64,000 nucleotides of DNA. Origin: Mycobacterium sp. MS1601 (lineage in GTDB: Bacteria; Actinomycetota; Actinomycetes; Mycobacteriales; Mycobacteriaceae). The stretch is taken from the NCBI RefSeq assembly GCF_001984215.1, contig NZ_CP019420.1, positions 806,001 to 870,000 on the forward strand, in the 5' to 3' direction. Shown in pieces: positions 1 to 7,891 of this stretch; position 1 is the first letter of the stretch; every line of letters starts with the position of its first letter. The notes under the pieces are model-generated. The model made no database searches, was not told the origin of the DNA, and was given only the letters and a program-made list of their open reading frames with translations. The position numbers and the translations under genes were made by a program.

Positions 1-603
1 CTTCGAGTAGAGCTCGACGATCAGCTGTTCGGTCAGCGGCACGTCGATCTGCGCGCGCTCGGGCAGCTGGTGCACGAGGATGCGCTGACGCTCGCCGACC
101 ACCTGCAGCCAGCCCGGGATGGGCCGATCACCGGCGTTGGCTCGAGACAGCTCGAACGGCAGCGTGTTGATCGACTTGTCCTTGATGTCGATGATGTCGT
201 ACTGCGACACGCGGTAGCTGGGGATGTCGACCTTCACACCGTTGACGGTGAAGTGGCCGTGGCTGACCAGCTGACGCGCCATCCGGCGGGTACGGGCCAG
301 GCCGGCGCGGTACACCACGTTGTCCAGCCGGCTCTCCAGGATGCGCAGCAGGTTGTCACCGGTCTTGCCCGGAAGACGCACTGCCTCTTCGTAGTAGCGA
401 CGGAACTGCTTTTCCATCACGCCGTAGGTGAAGCGGGCCTTCTGCTTCTCCTGCAGCTGGTTGCGGTATTCGCTCTCCTTGATCCGCGCGCGACCGTGCT
501 GGCCGGGCGGGTAGGGGCGCTTCTCGAACGACTGATCTCCACCGACCAGGTCGACGCCGAGGCGACGCGACTTGCGGGTGGCGGGTCCGGTATAACGAGC
601 CAT
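1..603 (-). CDS. rpsD: 30S ribosomal protein S4 (stop codon just outside window)
   Basis: S4 is a primary 16S rRNA-binding protein of the small subunit and often a translational repressor. The frame opens at an ATG at 603 and runs 201 codons to base 1, ending in the typical S4 C-terminus LIVELYSK, so only the stop codon lies beyond the window edge. The N-terminus begins MARYTGPATRKSRRLGVDL, the actinobacterial form. It is the last gene visible in the block infA-rpmJ-rpsM-rpsK-rpsD; rpoA and rplQ would be expected next, outside the window. There is an 18-nt gap to rpsK. Confidence 0.97.
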   Translation of the reverse strand, partial: MARYTGPATRKSRRLGVDLVGGDQSFEKRPYPPGQHGRARIKESEYRNQLQEKQKARFTYGVMEKQFRRYYEEAVRLPGKTGDNLLRILESRLDNVVYRAGLARTRRMARQLVSHGHFTVNGVKVDIPSYRVSQYDIIDIKDKSINTLPFELSRANAGDRPIPGWLQVVGERQRILVHQLPERAQIDVPLTEQLIVELYSK

Positions 604-621
604 TTCTTAGTTCCCTCTCCC

Positions 622-1044
622 CTAGACCCGGCGCCGCTTGGGCGGACGGCAACCGTTGTGCGGCTGCGGGGTGACGTCGGAAATCGCGCCGACCTCGAGA
701 CCGGCAGCCTGCAATGAGCGGATCGCCGTCTCGCGACCCGAACCCGGTCCCTTGACGAACACGTCGACCTTCTTCACACCGTGCTCCTGCGCCTTGCGGG
801 CAGCGTTCTCGGCAGCCAACTGAGCGGCGAACGGGGTCGACTTACGCGAACCCTTGAAGCCGACGTGACCCGAGGAGGCCCAGGCGATGACGTTGCCCTG
901 GGGGTCGGTGATGGAGACGATGGTGTTGTTGAACGTGCTCTTGATGTGAGCAGCGCCGTGCGGAACGTTCTTCTTTTCCTTGCGGCGGGTGGTCTTGCCG
1001 CGCCGGGCAGCAGCGCCGCCCGCGGCCTTTTTAGCTGGAGGCAT
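622..1044 (-). CDS. rpsK: 30S ribosomal protein S11
   Basis: S11 is a platform protein of the 30S subunit that contacts mRNA near the E site. The 140-residue product has the usual basic actinobacterial N-tail (PPAKKAAGG), the core [17 protein letters not shown], and the conserved C-terminal [13 protein letters not shown]. It starts at an ATG at 1044, a few bases after the rpsM stop, and shares the minus-strand ribosomal operon. Length matches the mycobacterial protein. Confidence 0.98.
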   Translation of the reverse strand: MPPAKKAAGGAAARRGKTTRRKEKKNVPHGAAHIKSTFNNTIVSITDPQGNVIAWASSGHVGFKGSRKSTPFAAQLAAENAARKAQEHGVKKVDVFVKGPGSGRETAIRSLQAAGLEVGAISDVTPQPHNGCRPPKRRRV

Positions 1045-1050
1045 GCTGGT

Positions 1051-1425
1051 TTACCTGGCCTTCTTCTTGCCGGCGATGGTGCGCTTGGGGCCCTTGCGGG
1101 TGCGCGCATTGGTCTTGGTCCGCTGGCCGCGCACCGGCAGACCACGGCGGTGCCGCAGGCCCTGGTAGCAGCCGATCTCGATCTTGCGGCGGATGTCCGC
1201 CTGCACCTCGCGACGCAGGTCGCCTTCGACCTTGAGGTTGCCCTCGATGTAGTCGCGGAGCTGGCTCACCTGATCATCGGTGAGGTCCTTGGAACGCTGG
1301 TCCCGGCTGATGCCGGTGGCGTCCAGGATCTCCTGGGAGCGGGTACGGCCGATGCCGTAGATGTAGGTCAGCGCGATCTCCATGCGCTTGTCGCGCGGGA
1401 GATCAACGCCCATGAGACGTGCCAT
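1051..1425 (-). CDS. rpsM: 30S ribosomal protein S13
   Basis: S13 sits in the 30S head and contacts P-site tRNA and 23S rRNA. The start used is the ATG at 1425 ([20 protein letters not shown]), giving 124 residues, the family length; an upstream in-frame extension to 1521 is rejected because it runs through hairpin-rich leader sequence and lacks S13 homology. The basic C-terminal tail ends [11 protein letters not shown]. The 153-nt gap before it, holding two strong hairpins, is unusually long for this operon and may be a control point. Confidence 0.97.
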   Translation of the reverse strand: MARLMGVDLPRDKRMEIALTYIYGIGRTRSQEILDATGISRDQRSKDLTDDQVSQLRDYIEGNLKVEGDLRREVQADIRRKIEIGCYQGLRHRRGLPVRGQRTKTNARTRKGPKRTIAGKKKAR

Positions 1426-1481
1426 CAGGCAGTGTTCCTTTTCGTTGCGGAGGTCTGTTCCCAGTCCGTTCCCCTCACGGG

Positions 1482-1524
1482 GTCCGGCCTCCGTGCCGGA
1501 CGTGGTGAGTGGCCTATCCACTCA
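1482..1524 (-). promoter_or_regulatory. Tandem hairpins in the rpsM leader
   Basis: Two perfect 7-bp stems lie side by side in the rpmJ-rpsM gap: GTCCGGC (1482-1488) pairs with GCCGGAC (1495-1501), and TGAGTGG (1506-1512) pairs with CCACTCA (1518-1524). A 12-bp palindrome GCTCTTAAGAGC follows at 1561-1572, just past the rpmJ stop. In E. coli S4 represses its operon by binding structured RNA ahead of rpsM, so a similar autoregulatory leader is possible here. The structures are seen directly; the role is inferred. Confidence 0.4.
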
Positions 1525-1578
1525 GTGGTACTGGGAGGTCTGCATTCAGTTGTGGGTGCTGCTCTTAAGAGCTGGGGG

Positions 1579-1692
1579 TTAGCCCTGCCGCTGCTTGTGG
1601 CGCGGATCAGAGCAGATCACCATGACCCGCCCGTGCCGGCGGATCACCCTGCACTTGTCGCAGATCGGCTTGACGCTCGGGTTCACCTTCAC
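1579..1692 (-). CDS. rpmJ: 50S ribosomal protein L36
   Basis: A 37-codon gene. It starts with GTG at 1692 and reads [19 protein letters not shown] to a TAA at 1579-1581. The C-x2-C and downstream C/H residues form the zinc-binding (C+) version of L36. It lies 48 nt after infA in the usual infA-rpmJ-rpsM order. The choice of GTG is forced, because no ATG exists in frame near the conserved N-terminus. Confidence 0.96.
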
Positions 1693-1740
1693 GGCAGTAA
1701 CGATCCTTTGTTTCTGGAAGTGGGATTGAAGTCGGACTGT

Positions 1741-1962
1741 TTACTTGTAGCGGTACACAATGCGGCCACGGGACAGGTCGTAGGGAGACAGCTCCACCAC
1801 GACGCGGTCCTCCGGCAGGATGCGGATGTAGTGCTGACGCATCTTGCCGCTGATGTGGGCGAGCACCTTGTGTCCGTTCTCCAGCTCAATGCGGAACATC
1901 GCATTGGGCAGAGGCTCGACCACGCGGCCCTCGACCTCGATGGCACCGTCTTTCTTGGCCAT
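1741..1962 (-). CDS. infA: Translation initiation factor IF-1
   Basis: IF-1 blocks the ribosomal A site during initiation. The 73-residue single OB-fold protein begins [20 protein letters not shown] at the ATG at 1962, and ends [19 protein letters not shown] plus RYK. An ATG four codons earlier (1974) is in frame, but the family starts at MAKKDG. It heads the minus-strand block that continues into rpmJ and rpsM; its promoter must lie in the 285-nt divergent region shared with the NfeD/flotillin genes. Confidence 0.97.
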
Positions 1963-2247
1963 ACGCTTCGGCAATCCTTGCTTTTTGGTTTCGTATCTAC
2001 TGCGTCCGACTGAGCGCAGCGTTCGTTCCGACTACAAAACGTGGACCGGAAGTGAGACATTCCTGAGGTTCGTGCAGACTGGTCTGCAGAACGGGCACGC
2101 AAAGAGTCGGCGCGGCAGCCGCACCATTGGTCTACGATACCCGCTCGTCGCCGATGCTCCAAAACAGCTGAACCGGGGCCGTGACCAGCAAAGGCCCGCG
2201 GATGCAAAGATCGTCACAGCAGGCCGATCGCACGTGGAGGGGGTCCA
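1963..2247. other. Divergent intergenic region infA / nfeD-like
   Basis: No gene is seen in these 285 nt. They must carry the outward promoters for infA (minus) and the NfeD-flotillin pair (plus). The one clear structure is an inverted repeat at 2073-2088, TGCAGAC and GTCTGCA separated by 2 nt, 111 nt before infA and 160 nt before the NfeD gene. It could be an operator, but nothing ties it to a regulator. A GGAGGGG ribosome-binding site lies just before the GTG at 2248. Confidence 0.5.
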
Positions 2248-2787
2248 GTGACAGCCGCGTACGTCGCCGCGTTCGCCGTCGGCGCAATCGCACTGCTGAC
2301 CGCCTTGCTGCTCGCGGACGTCGGCGGCGCGGGCCACGGTATCGAGCACGGGGGTGGACAGGACGGCTTGCCCTTCCTCAGCCTCACCAGCGTGTCGGCC
2401 GGGATCCTGGGCGCCGGCACCGGCGGGCTCCTGAGCACGTGGGCCGGCGCCGACGCCGTGGTGGCCGGCATCGTCGCCGTGGTGAGCGCGTGCACGCTGA
2501 TGCTGGCCCTCAACGGCGTCCTGATGCCCTACCTGCGCAGGCAACAGTCCAACTCCCAGCGCGGTCGCGCCTCCTACATCGGACTGCTCGGCACGGTCAC
2601 CTTGGACATCCCGCCGGGCGGCTGGGGTGAGGTGTCCTTCGCCGACGCCGACGGAAACCGCGTGCGCGCCAGGGCCGTCACCGCCGAACCCGTTGCCCTG
2701 CGTAAATCCACCCGCGTCTACATCGCCGATGTCGACGCCGACCACGTACACGTGGTGTCCGTCCCCGATCTGGAGGGCCAGCCCTGA
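2248..2787 (+). CDS. NfeD-like membrane protein with C-terminal OB domain
   Basis: A 179-residue membrane protein. Hydrophobic segments lie near residues 4-24, 45-66 and 70-90, followed by a soluble beta-rich C-terminal part (about 105-175, GLLGTVTLDIPPGGWGEVSF) resembling the OB-fold domain of NfeD-family proteins. NfeD proteins pair with flotillin/stomatin-type SPFH proteins, and this gene overlaps the flotillin start by one base (TGATG), which supports that role in membrane-domain organisation. It starts at GTG 2248 behind a strong GGAGG site. It is not the serine-protease-containing long NfeD type. Confidence 0.8.
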   Translation: MTAAYVAAFAVGAIALLTALLLADVGGAGHGIEHGGGQDGLPFLSLTSVSAGILGAGTGGLLSTWAGADAVVAGIVAVVSACTLMLALNGVLMPYLRRQQSNSQRGRASYIGLLGTVTLDIPPGGWGEVSFADADGNRVRARAVTAEPVALRKSTRVYIADVDADHVHVVSVPDLEGQP

Positions 2788-4244
2788 TGTCCACACTGAT
2801 GATCATCATCGTCGCGGCAATCGCAGCAGTGCTGCTGCTGGTTGTCGTCCCGCTGATCTACGTCAAGAACTACATCAAGGTGCCACCCAACGAAGTGGCC
2901 GTCTTCACTGGCCGCGGCGCACCCAAGGTGGTGCGCGGCGGCGCTCGCTTCCGGGTCCCGGGTATCGAGCGCGTCGACATCATGAGCCTGGAACCGTTCA
3001 ACGTCAGCATCAACCTGCAGAACGCGCTGTCCAACGACGGTGTCCCCGTCAACGTCGAGGCCGTGGGCCTGGTCCGCATCGGCTCGGCCGACGAAGCGGT
3101 ACAGACCGCGGTACAGCGCTTTTTGACCTCGGACCTCGACGCTCTGCAGAACCAGATCAACGACATCCTGGCCGGCAGCCTGCGCGGTATCACCGCGACC
3201 ATGACGGTGGAGGACCTCAACTCCAACCGCGACACCCTGGCCCGCAGCGTGGTCGAAGAGGCCGGCGCCGACCTCGCACGCATCGGCATGGAAGTCGACG
3301 TCATCAAGATCGCCGGCATCTCCGACAAGAACGGCTATCTGGAGTCCCTCGGCCAGCGGCGCATCGCCGAGGTGAAGCGCGACGCCGCCGTCGGCACCGC
3401 CGAAGCCGAACGCGACGCCCAGATCCGCTCGGCCAAGGCCCGCCAGGAAGGTGCCGTCGCACAGGCCGAGGCCGACACCGCGATCGCCACCGCCAACCAG
3501 AAACGCGATGTGGAGCTGGCCAGGCTGCGCGCCCAGACCGAGGCCGAGAACGCCGAGGCCGACCAGGCCGGCCCGCTGGCCAACGCCCGCGCGCAGAAGG
3601 ACGTCGGTATCGCCACCGAGCAGGCCGAAGCCGCCAGGGTGCAGGCCCGCATCGAGGTGGAGCAGCGCCGCGCCGAGCAGGCGCAGGCCGCGCTGCAGGC
3701 CGACGTCATCGCCCCCGCCGAAGCGCAGCGTCAGGCCGACATCGCCCGCGCCGAAGGCCAGCGTCAGGCCGCCATCCTGGCCGCCCAGGCCGAAGCCGAG
3801 TCCGCCCGCCAGGCCGGCAATGCCGAGGCCGACGCCCGCAAGGCCGCCGCCGACGCTCTGCGGGTGGAACGGCAGGCCGAGGCTGACGGCATCAAGGCCA
3901 AGCTGGTGGCCGAGGCGGCCGGCAAGAAGGAGATCGCCGCGGCGCTGAACACCTACTCCCCCGAGGCCGCCCGCCTGCAGACCCTGCCCGACGTGCTGGC
4001 GTCGGTGGTCAAGGCCACCGAGGCGGCGGCGATGCCGTTGGCGGAGATCGAGCGGCTCTCGATCATCGGCGGCCCGTCCGACGCCCAGGACGCGATGGGC
4101 GGACTGCTCGGCGTGAGCCCGCTGGCGGTGGCCAAGATCGTCGAATCCCTGCGCGCGTCGGGAATCGATCTGGCGCAGCTTCTCGGCCGCACCGACAAAC
4201 CCTCTCCCGCCACCGACGGTCAACCGGTTTCGCCCACCGAATAA
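2787..4244 (+). CDS. Flotillin-family SPFH protein
   Basis: A 485-residue flotillin-like protein. Residues 1-25 form an N-terminal hydrophobic hairpin/anchor (IIIVAAIAAVLLLVVVPLIY), about 30-190 the SPFH domain (VPPNEVAVFTGRG, then IERVDIMSLEPFNVSI), and about 190-370 a very Ala/Glu/Arg-rich coiled coil of the flotillin type. The C-terminus is Gly/Leu-rich. Flotillins scaffold ordered membrane patches and oligomerise through the coiled coil. It is translationally coupled to the upstream NfeD-like gene. The codon bias of the coiled-coil region creates long false reading frames on the other strand. Confidence 0.9.
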   Translation: MSTLMIIIVAAIAAVLLLVVVPLIYVKNYIKVPPNEVAVFTGRGAPKVVRGGARFRVPGIERVDIMSLEPFNVSINLQNALSNDGVPVNVEAVGLVRIGSADEAVQTAVQRFLTSDLDALQNQINDILAGSLRGITATMTVEDLNSNRDTLARSVVEEAGADLARIGMEVDVIKIAGISDKNGYLESLGQRRIAEVKRDAAVGTAEAERDAQIRSAKARQEGAVAQAEADTAIATANQKRDVELARLRAQTEAENAEADQAGPLANARAQKDVGIATEQAEAARVQARIEVEQRRAEQAQAALQADVIAPAEAQRQADIARAEGQRQAAILAAQAEAESARQAGNAEADARKAAADALRVERQAEADGIKAKLVAEAAGKKEIAAALNTYSPEAARLQTLPDVLASVVKATEAAAMPLAEIERLSIIGGPSDAQDAMGGLLGVSPLAVAKIVESLRASGIDLAQLLGRTDKPSPATDGQPVSPTE

Positions 4245-4295
4245 CCCTCGAGGTCGGCAGCAGGTTGTCACCGGTCAGGGGCATACTTACTGGCG

Positions 4296-5960
4296 ATGCC
4301 CGGATCAGAGTCCCAGACCCGTAAACCCGTCATTCTGAGCGTCGACGACGACCCTGCTGTCTCACGCGCCGTCGCTCGGGATCTGCGTCGCCACTACGGC
4401 GAACACTTCAGGATCGTGCGCGCCGAATCCGGTCCGGACGCCCTGGAAACCCTCAACGAACTCAAGCTGCGCGGCGAAACGGTCGCGGTTTTTGTCGCCG
4501 ACTACCGCATGCCGCAGATGAGCGGTATCGAATTCCTCGAAGCCGCCATGGACATCTTCCCCATGGCCCGGCGCGTGCTGCTCACGGCATACGCCGACAC
4601 CCACGCCGCCATCGACGCCATCAACGTCGTGGATCTGGACCACTACCTGCTCAAGCCGTGGGATCCGCCGGAAGAGAAGCTGTACCCGGTGATCGACGCG
4701 CTGATCGACGCGTGGCGCTCCACCGGCGAGCACGCCATTCCGCACACCAAGATCATCGGACACCCGTGGAACGCCCGCTCCACCGAGGTACGTGAGTTCC
4801 TGGCCCGAAACCGGCTGTACTACAGCTGGTTTCGAGCTGACGAGCCCAAGGGCAAGCAGCTGCTGGAGGCCGCGAACCTCGATGAGCTGACGCTGCCGGT
4901 GGTGATCACCGAACAGGGCGAGACCCTGGTGGATCCCACCGACGCCGAGCTGGGCGCTGTCCTGGGCCTGACCACCACTCCCGCCGACGACTTCTACGAC
5001 CTGGTGGTCATCGGCGGCGGTCCCGCCGGACTGGCGGCCGCGGTGTACGGCGCGTCCGAAGGCCTGAAGACCGTGCTGATCGAACGCACCGCCACCGGCG
5101 GGCAGGCCGGCCAGAGCTCTCGGATCGAGAACTACCTCGGCTTCCCCGACGGGTTGTCGGGCTCCCAGCTGGCCGAACGGGCCCGCAGGCAGGCCGAGAA
5201 GTTCGAGGCCGAGCTGATCACCGCCGCCGAGGTGGTGGGCTTGGACATCGACGGCTCGGCACGCACGGTGAGGCTGTCCGACGGCCGCTCCATCGGCGCC
5301 CGGTCGGTGATCCTGGCGATGGGTGTGGAGTATCGCCAGCTGCCAGCCGAGGGGTGCGCGGGGCTGACCGGAGCCGGCGTCTACTACGGCGCCACCGCGT
5401 CGGTGGCCGCGGACTGCGACAACGACGAGGTCTACGTCATCGGCGGCGCCAACTCCGCGGGGCAGGCCGCGATGCATTTGTCGCGCACCGCCAAATCGGT
5501 CAACATCGTCATCCGGCGCACCCTCGAAGACTCCATGTCCCACTACCTGATCCAGCAGATCCGGGCGCAGGACAACATCAAGGAGCTGCCCAATACCGTG
5601 GTCCATGCGGTCAAGGGCGACGGGCATCTCGAAGGCATCTGCCTGGAGAACACCAAGACCGGCGAACGTGACGAGTTCCAGTGCGGGCGCATGTTCATCT
5701 TCATCGGCGCCGAGCCACGCACCGACTGGCTCGACGGCGTGGTGGTGCGCGACGACCACGGGTTCATCCTGGCCGGACCGGACCTGCGAGACATCTCCGG
5801 GTGGACGCTGGATCGCCCGCCGCACCATCTGGAGACCAGCGTGCCCGGCGTCTTCGTCGCCGGCGACGTGCGCTCCGAGTCCGCCAAACGCGTGGCCGCC
5901 GCCGTCGGAGAAGGGTCCATGGCGGTCATGCTGGTGCACCGGTACCTGGCCGAAGCCTGA
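4296..5960 (+). CDS. Response-regulator / thioredoxin-reductase-like fusion
   Basis: A 554-residue fusion. Residues 10-140 are a receiver domain with acidic D17-D19, phospho-acceptor D69 (VADYRMPQMSG) and K120 (LLKPWDPP). Residues 145-225 resemble the glutaredoxin-like linker of this family (GHPWNARSTEVREFLARN) but lack a CxxC. Residues 233-554 are a thioredoxin-reductase-like FAD/NADPH module, with GGGPAG at 240-245 for FAD and GGANSAG at 383-389 for NADPH. The redox CxxC of true thioredoxin reductase is absent; only a lone C374 sits nearby. It precedes a sensor kinase, so it is probably the output partner of that kinase. Electron acceptor unknown. Confidence 0.85.
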   Translation: MPGSESQTRKPVILSVDDDPAVSRAVARDLRRHYGEHFRIVRAESGPDALETLNELKLRGETVAVFVADYRMPQMSGIEFLEAAMDIFPMARRVLLTAYADTHAAIDAINVVDLDHYLLKPWDPPEEKLYPVIDALIDAWRSTGEHAIPHTKIIGHPWNARSTEVREFLARNRLYYSWFRADEPKGKQLLEAANLDELTLPVVITEQGETLVDPTDAELGAVLGLTTTPADDFYDLVVIGGGPAGLAAAVYGASEGLKTVLIERTATGGQAGQSSRIENYLGFPDGLSGSQLAERARRQAEKFEAELITAAEVVGLDIDGSARTVRLSDGRSIGARSVILAMGVEYRQLPAEGCAGLTGAGVYYGATASVAADCDNDEVYVIGGANSAGQAAMHLSRTAKSVNIVIRRTLEDSMSHYLIQQIRAQDNIKELPNTVVHAVKGDGHLEGICLENTKTGERDEFQCGRMFIFIGAEPRTDWLDGVVVRDDHGFILAGPDLRDISGWTLDRPPHHLETSVPGVFVAGDVRSESAKRVAAAVGEGSMAVMLVHRYLAEA

Positions 5961-5963
5961 CGG

Positions 5964-6365
5964 GTGCCGGGCGTGTCAGACCAGTGCGATGTCGATGAAC
6001 TCCATGCTCTGTTCGTCGTCGAAGGTCTGACCGACCGGCAGTTGCACCGGCTGTGCGCCGACGCCGAGGTGGTGACGCTTCCCCCGGGGGTGCTGTGCGG
6101 CGAGGGTGATCCGGCGACCGTCTTCTACGTCCTGCCGGACGGGAAAACCGCGCTGTCCGGTGAGTGCACCGGTCGTGGCCTGGACACCGTGACGCGGATC
6201 GTGAATCGCCATCGCGGAAATCTGTGGGTGGAATCAAAACCGGGTGACACTTGTTTCACGGTGTTGCTGCCGTTGACCATCGCGCCGGATGCCGCACTGC
6301 CGGACTTCGCACCGCGACCGATCCCAGCACTGAACACCGCCGTGCCCGACACCGACGCGACATAG
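5964..6365 (+). CDS. Mini-protein: collapsed paralogue of the adjacent histidine kinase
   Basis: A 133-residue frame starting at GTG 5964, four bases after the previous stop. Residues 11-66 align with residues 8-63 of the downstream kinase (DELHALF / EELRTLF; FYVLPDG / FYVLIDG), the start of its cyclic-nucleotide-binding-like domain. Residues 68-104 then jump to kinase positions 441-477, the G2 box and end of the ATPase domain (CTGRGLD / GTGLGLD; WVESKPGDT / SVESKPGDT). About 375 codons, including the H box and N box, are missing, yet the frame stays open. It cannot be a kinase: either a decaying tandem duplicate or a retained small protein. The two copies have diverged at DNA level, so the event is not recent. 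Confidence 0.6.
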   Translation: MPGVSDQCDVDELHALFVVEGLTDRQLHRLCADAEVVTLPPGVLCGEGDPATVFYVLPDGKTALSGECTGRGLDTVTRIVNRHRGNLWVESKPGDTCFTVLLPLTIAPDAALPDFAPRPIPALNTAVPDTDAT

Positions 6366-6377
6366 GAAGGAAGCCCA

Positions 6378-7871
6378 ATGGGCGAGCAATGCCTGGCTGA
6401 GGAGTTGCGCACGCTGTTCCTGTTCGAGCATTTGACCGACGAACAGCTCGACATGTTGTGCGCGCACGGCCAGATCGAGACCTTTCCGGCCGGCAAGCTG
6501 TGCGCAGAAGGTGAGCCGGCGACGTGTTTCTACGTGCTGATCGACGGTGAGTTGGTGATGTCGAAGCGCTCCGGAGGCGTCGACATCGAGACCAACCGGA
6601 CCTCACAGCGCGGTGTCTACTGCGGCGCCTGGTCGGCGTACATCCCTGGCGAGGAGCAGATGTACCAGGCCTCGGTGCGGCTCACCCGGGAGTCCCGGAT
6701 GTTCGTGCTGGACGCCGACGCGTTCGCCCAGTTCATGCAGTCCCAGTTCCCCATGGCCGTGCATCTGCTCGAAGGCCACATGGTCGGCGGATTGCGGCAA
6801 CGCCAGATCCTCGACCAGCGCGAGAAGTTGTTGGCGCTGGGCACCATCACCGCGGGGCTGACCCATCAGCTCAACAACCCGGCGGCGGCCACCGCTCGCG
6901 CGGTCGCCGACCTGCGCGACGGCGTCTGTCACATGCGGCACAAGCTGGCCATGGTGGCCGAAGCCAAGTTCACGCCCGAGGCGCTGCGGGTGCTGATCAA
7001 CATCCAGGACCAGGTGGCCGAACAGGTCGCCAAGAACCGCGATCTGGAGCTGTCGGCACTGGAAGCCTCCGACCGCGAAGACCAGATCGGCGACTGGTTG
7101 GAAGACCACGACATCGGCCACGCGTGGGACTACGCACCCACCTTCGTCGAAGCCGGCTTGGACACCGACTGGCTGGAACGAGTGTCGGCGCTGGTGGACG
7201 AGGTGGATGCCTCGGCATCGCTGCAGTCCGCGATCGGCTGGCTGAAGTACACCATCGACAACGAGCTGCGGATGAGTGAGATCGCCGAGGCCAGCAAGCG
7301 CATCTCGGCCCTGCTCGCCGGGGCCAAGCAGTATTCGCAGATGGACCGCGGCGCCTACCAGAGCGCCGATGTCCACGACCTACTGCGCAGCACCATGATG
7401 ATGTTCGGCGACAAGATCGGGATGGCGGGCAAGGACAAACCCGTCACCATCGTCAAGGAATGGGACTCCAGCCTCCCCGAAATCCTCTGCTACCCAGGCG
7501 ATCTCAACCAGGTCTGGACCAACATCATCGACAACGCCATCCAGGCCATGGACGGCCACGGCACCCTGACGGTGCGGACCATGCGTGAAGGTGACGGCAT
7601 GGTGCGCATCGAGATCTGCGACGACGGGCCCGGCATACCCGCCGACATCATCGAGCGCATCTTCACCCCGTTCTTCACCACCAAGCCGGTGGGCAAGGGC
7701 ACCGGACTCGGGCTCGACCTGGCCTGGCGTGTCGTCGTCGAGAAGCACCACGGCAACCTGTCGGTGGAGTCCAAGCCCGGTGACACACGCTTCATCGTGT
7801 GCCTGCCGCTGCAGGCGCCCGCCCCGGAGGCCGCCACCCCCATCGAGATCATGGCGAGCGAAACGGAATAG
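6378..7871 (+). CDS. Sensor histidine kinase with N-terminal cNMP-binding-like domain
   Basis: A 497-residue soluble kinase with no membrane segments. Residues 8-130 form a cyclic-nucleotide-binding-like (Crp-type) sensor domain. About 145-320 is a helical dimerisation region with H163 in LTHQLNNPAA. The C-terminal HATPase domain shows N386 (TNIIDNAIQAM), DDGPGIP at 415-421, FTPFFTTKP, and GTGLGL at 441-446. It lies with the receiver/thioredoxin-reductase fusion, suggesting a cytosolic redox or nucleotide sensing pair. RBS GGAAGG lies ahead of the ATG at 6378. The ligand of the sensor domain is unknown. Confidence 0.9.
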   Translation: MGEQCLAEELRTLFLFEHLTDEQLDMLCAHGQIETFPAGKLCAEGEPATCFYVLIDGELVMSKRSGGVDIETNRTSQRGVYCGAWSAYIPGEEQMYQASVRLTRESRMFVLDADAFAQFMQSQFPMAVHLLEGHMVGGLRQRQILDQREKLLALGTITAGLTHQLNNPAAATARAVADLRDGVCHMRHKLAMVAEAKFTPEALRVLINIQDQVAEQVAKNRDLELSALEASDREDQIGDWLEDHDIGHAWDYAPTFVEAGLDTDWLERVSALVDEVDASASLQSAIGWLKYTIDNELRMSEIAEASKRISALLAGAKQYSQMDRGAYQSADVHDLLRSTMMMFGDKIGMAGKDKPVTIVKEWDSSLPEILCYPGDLNQVWTNIIDNAIQAMDGHGTLTVRTMREGDGMVRIEICDDGPGIPADIIERIFTPFFTTKPVGKGTGLGLDLAWRVVVEKHHGNLSVESKPGDTRFIVCLPLQAPAPEAATPIEIMASETE

Positions 7872-7891
7872 ACCCCGCCGCAGGTCAGGTT

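Noticed and set aside
781..2013. 410-codon plus-strand frame across rpsK, rpsM, rpmJ and infA
   Set aside because: Antisense of four well-identified translation genes and crosses their boundaries.
2073..2088. TGCAGAC/GTCTGCA repeat as a regulatory operator
   Set aside because: No regulator gene nearby and no second copy in the window; mentioned only as part of the intergenic region.
2718..4271. 517-codon open frame on the minus strand opposite flotillin
   Set aside because: Produced by the Ala/Glu codon bias of the flotillin coiled coil; low-complexity Gly/Leu text, no family features.
4245..4295. Promoter (TTGTCA / TACTTA) before the response-regulator fusion
   Set aside because: The spacing of 13 nt is too short and the second hexamer lacks the conserved final T.
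4362..5939. 525-codon frame opposite the response-regulator fusion
   Set aside because: Antisense shadow; the plus-strand frame has intact receiver, FAD and NADPH motifs.
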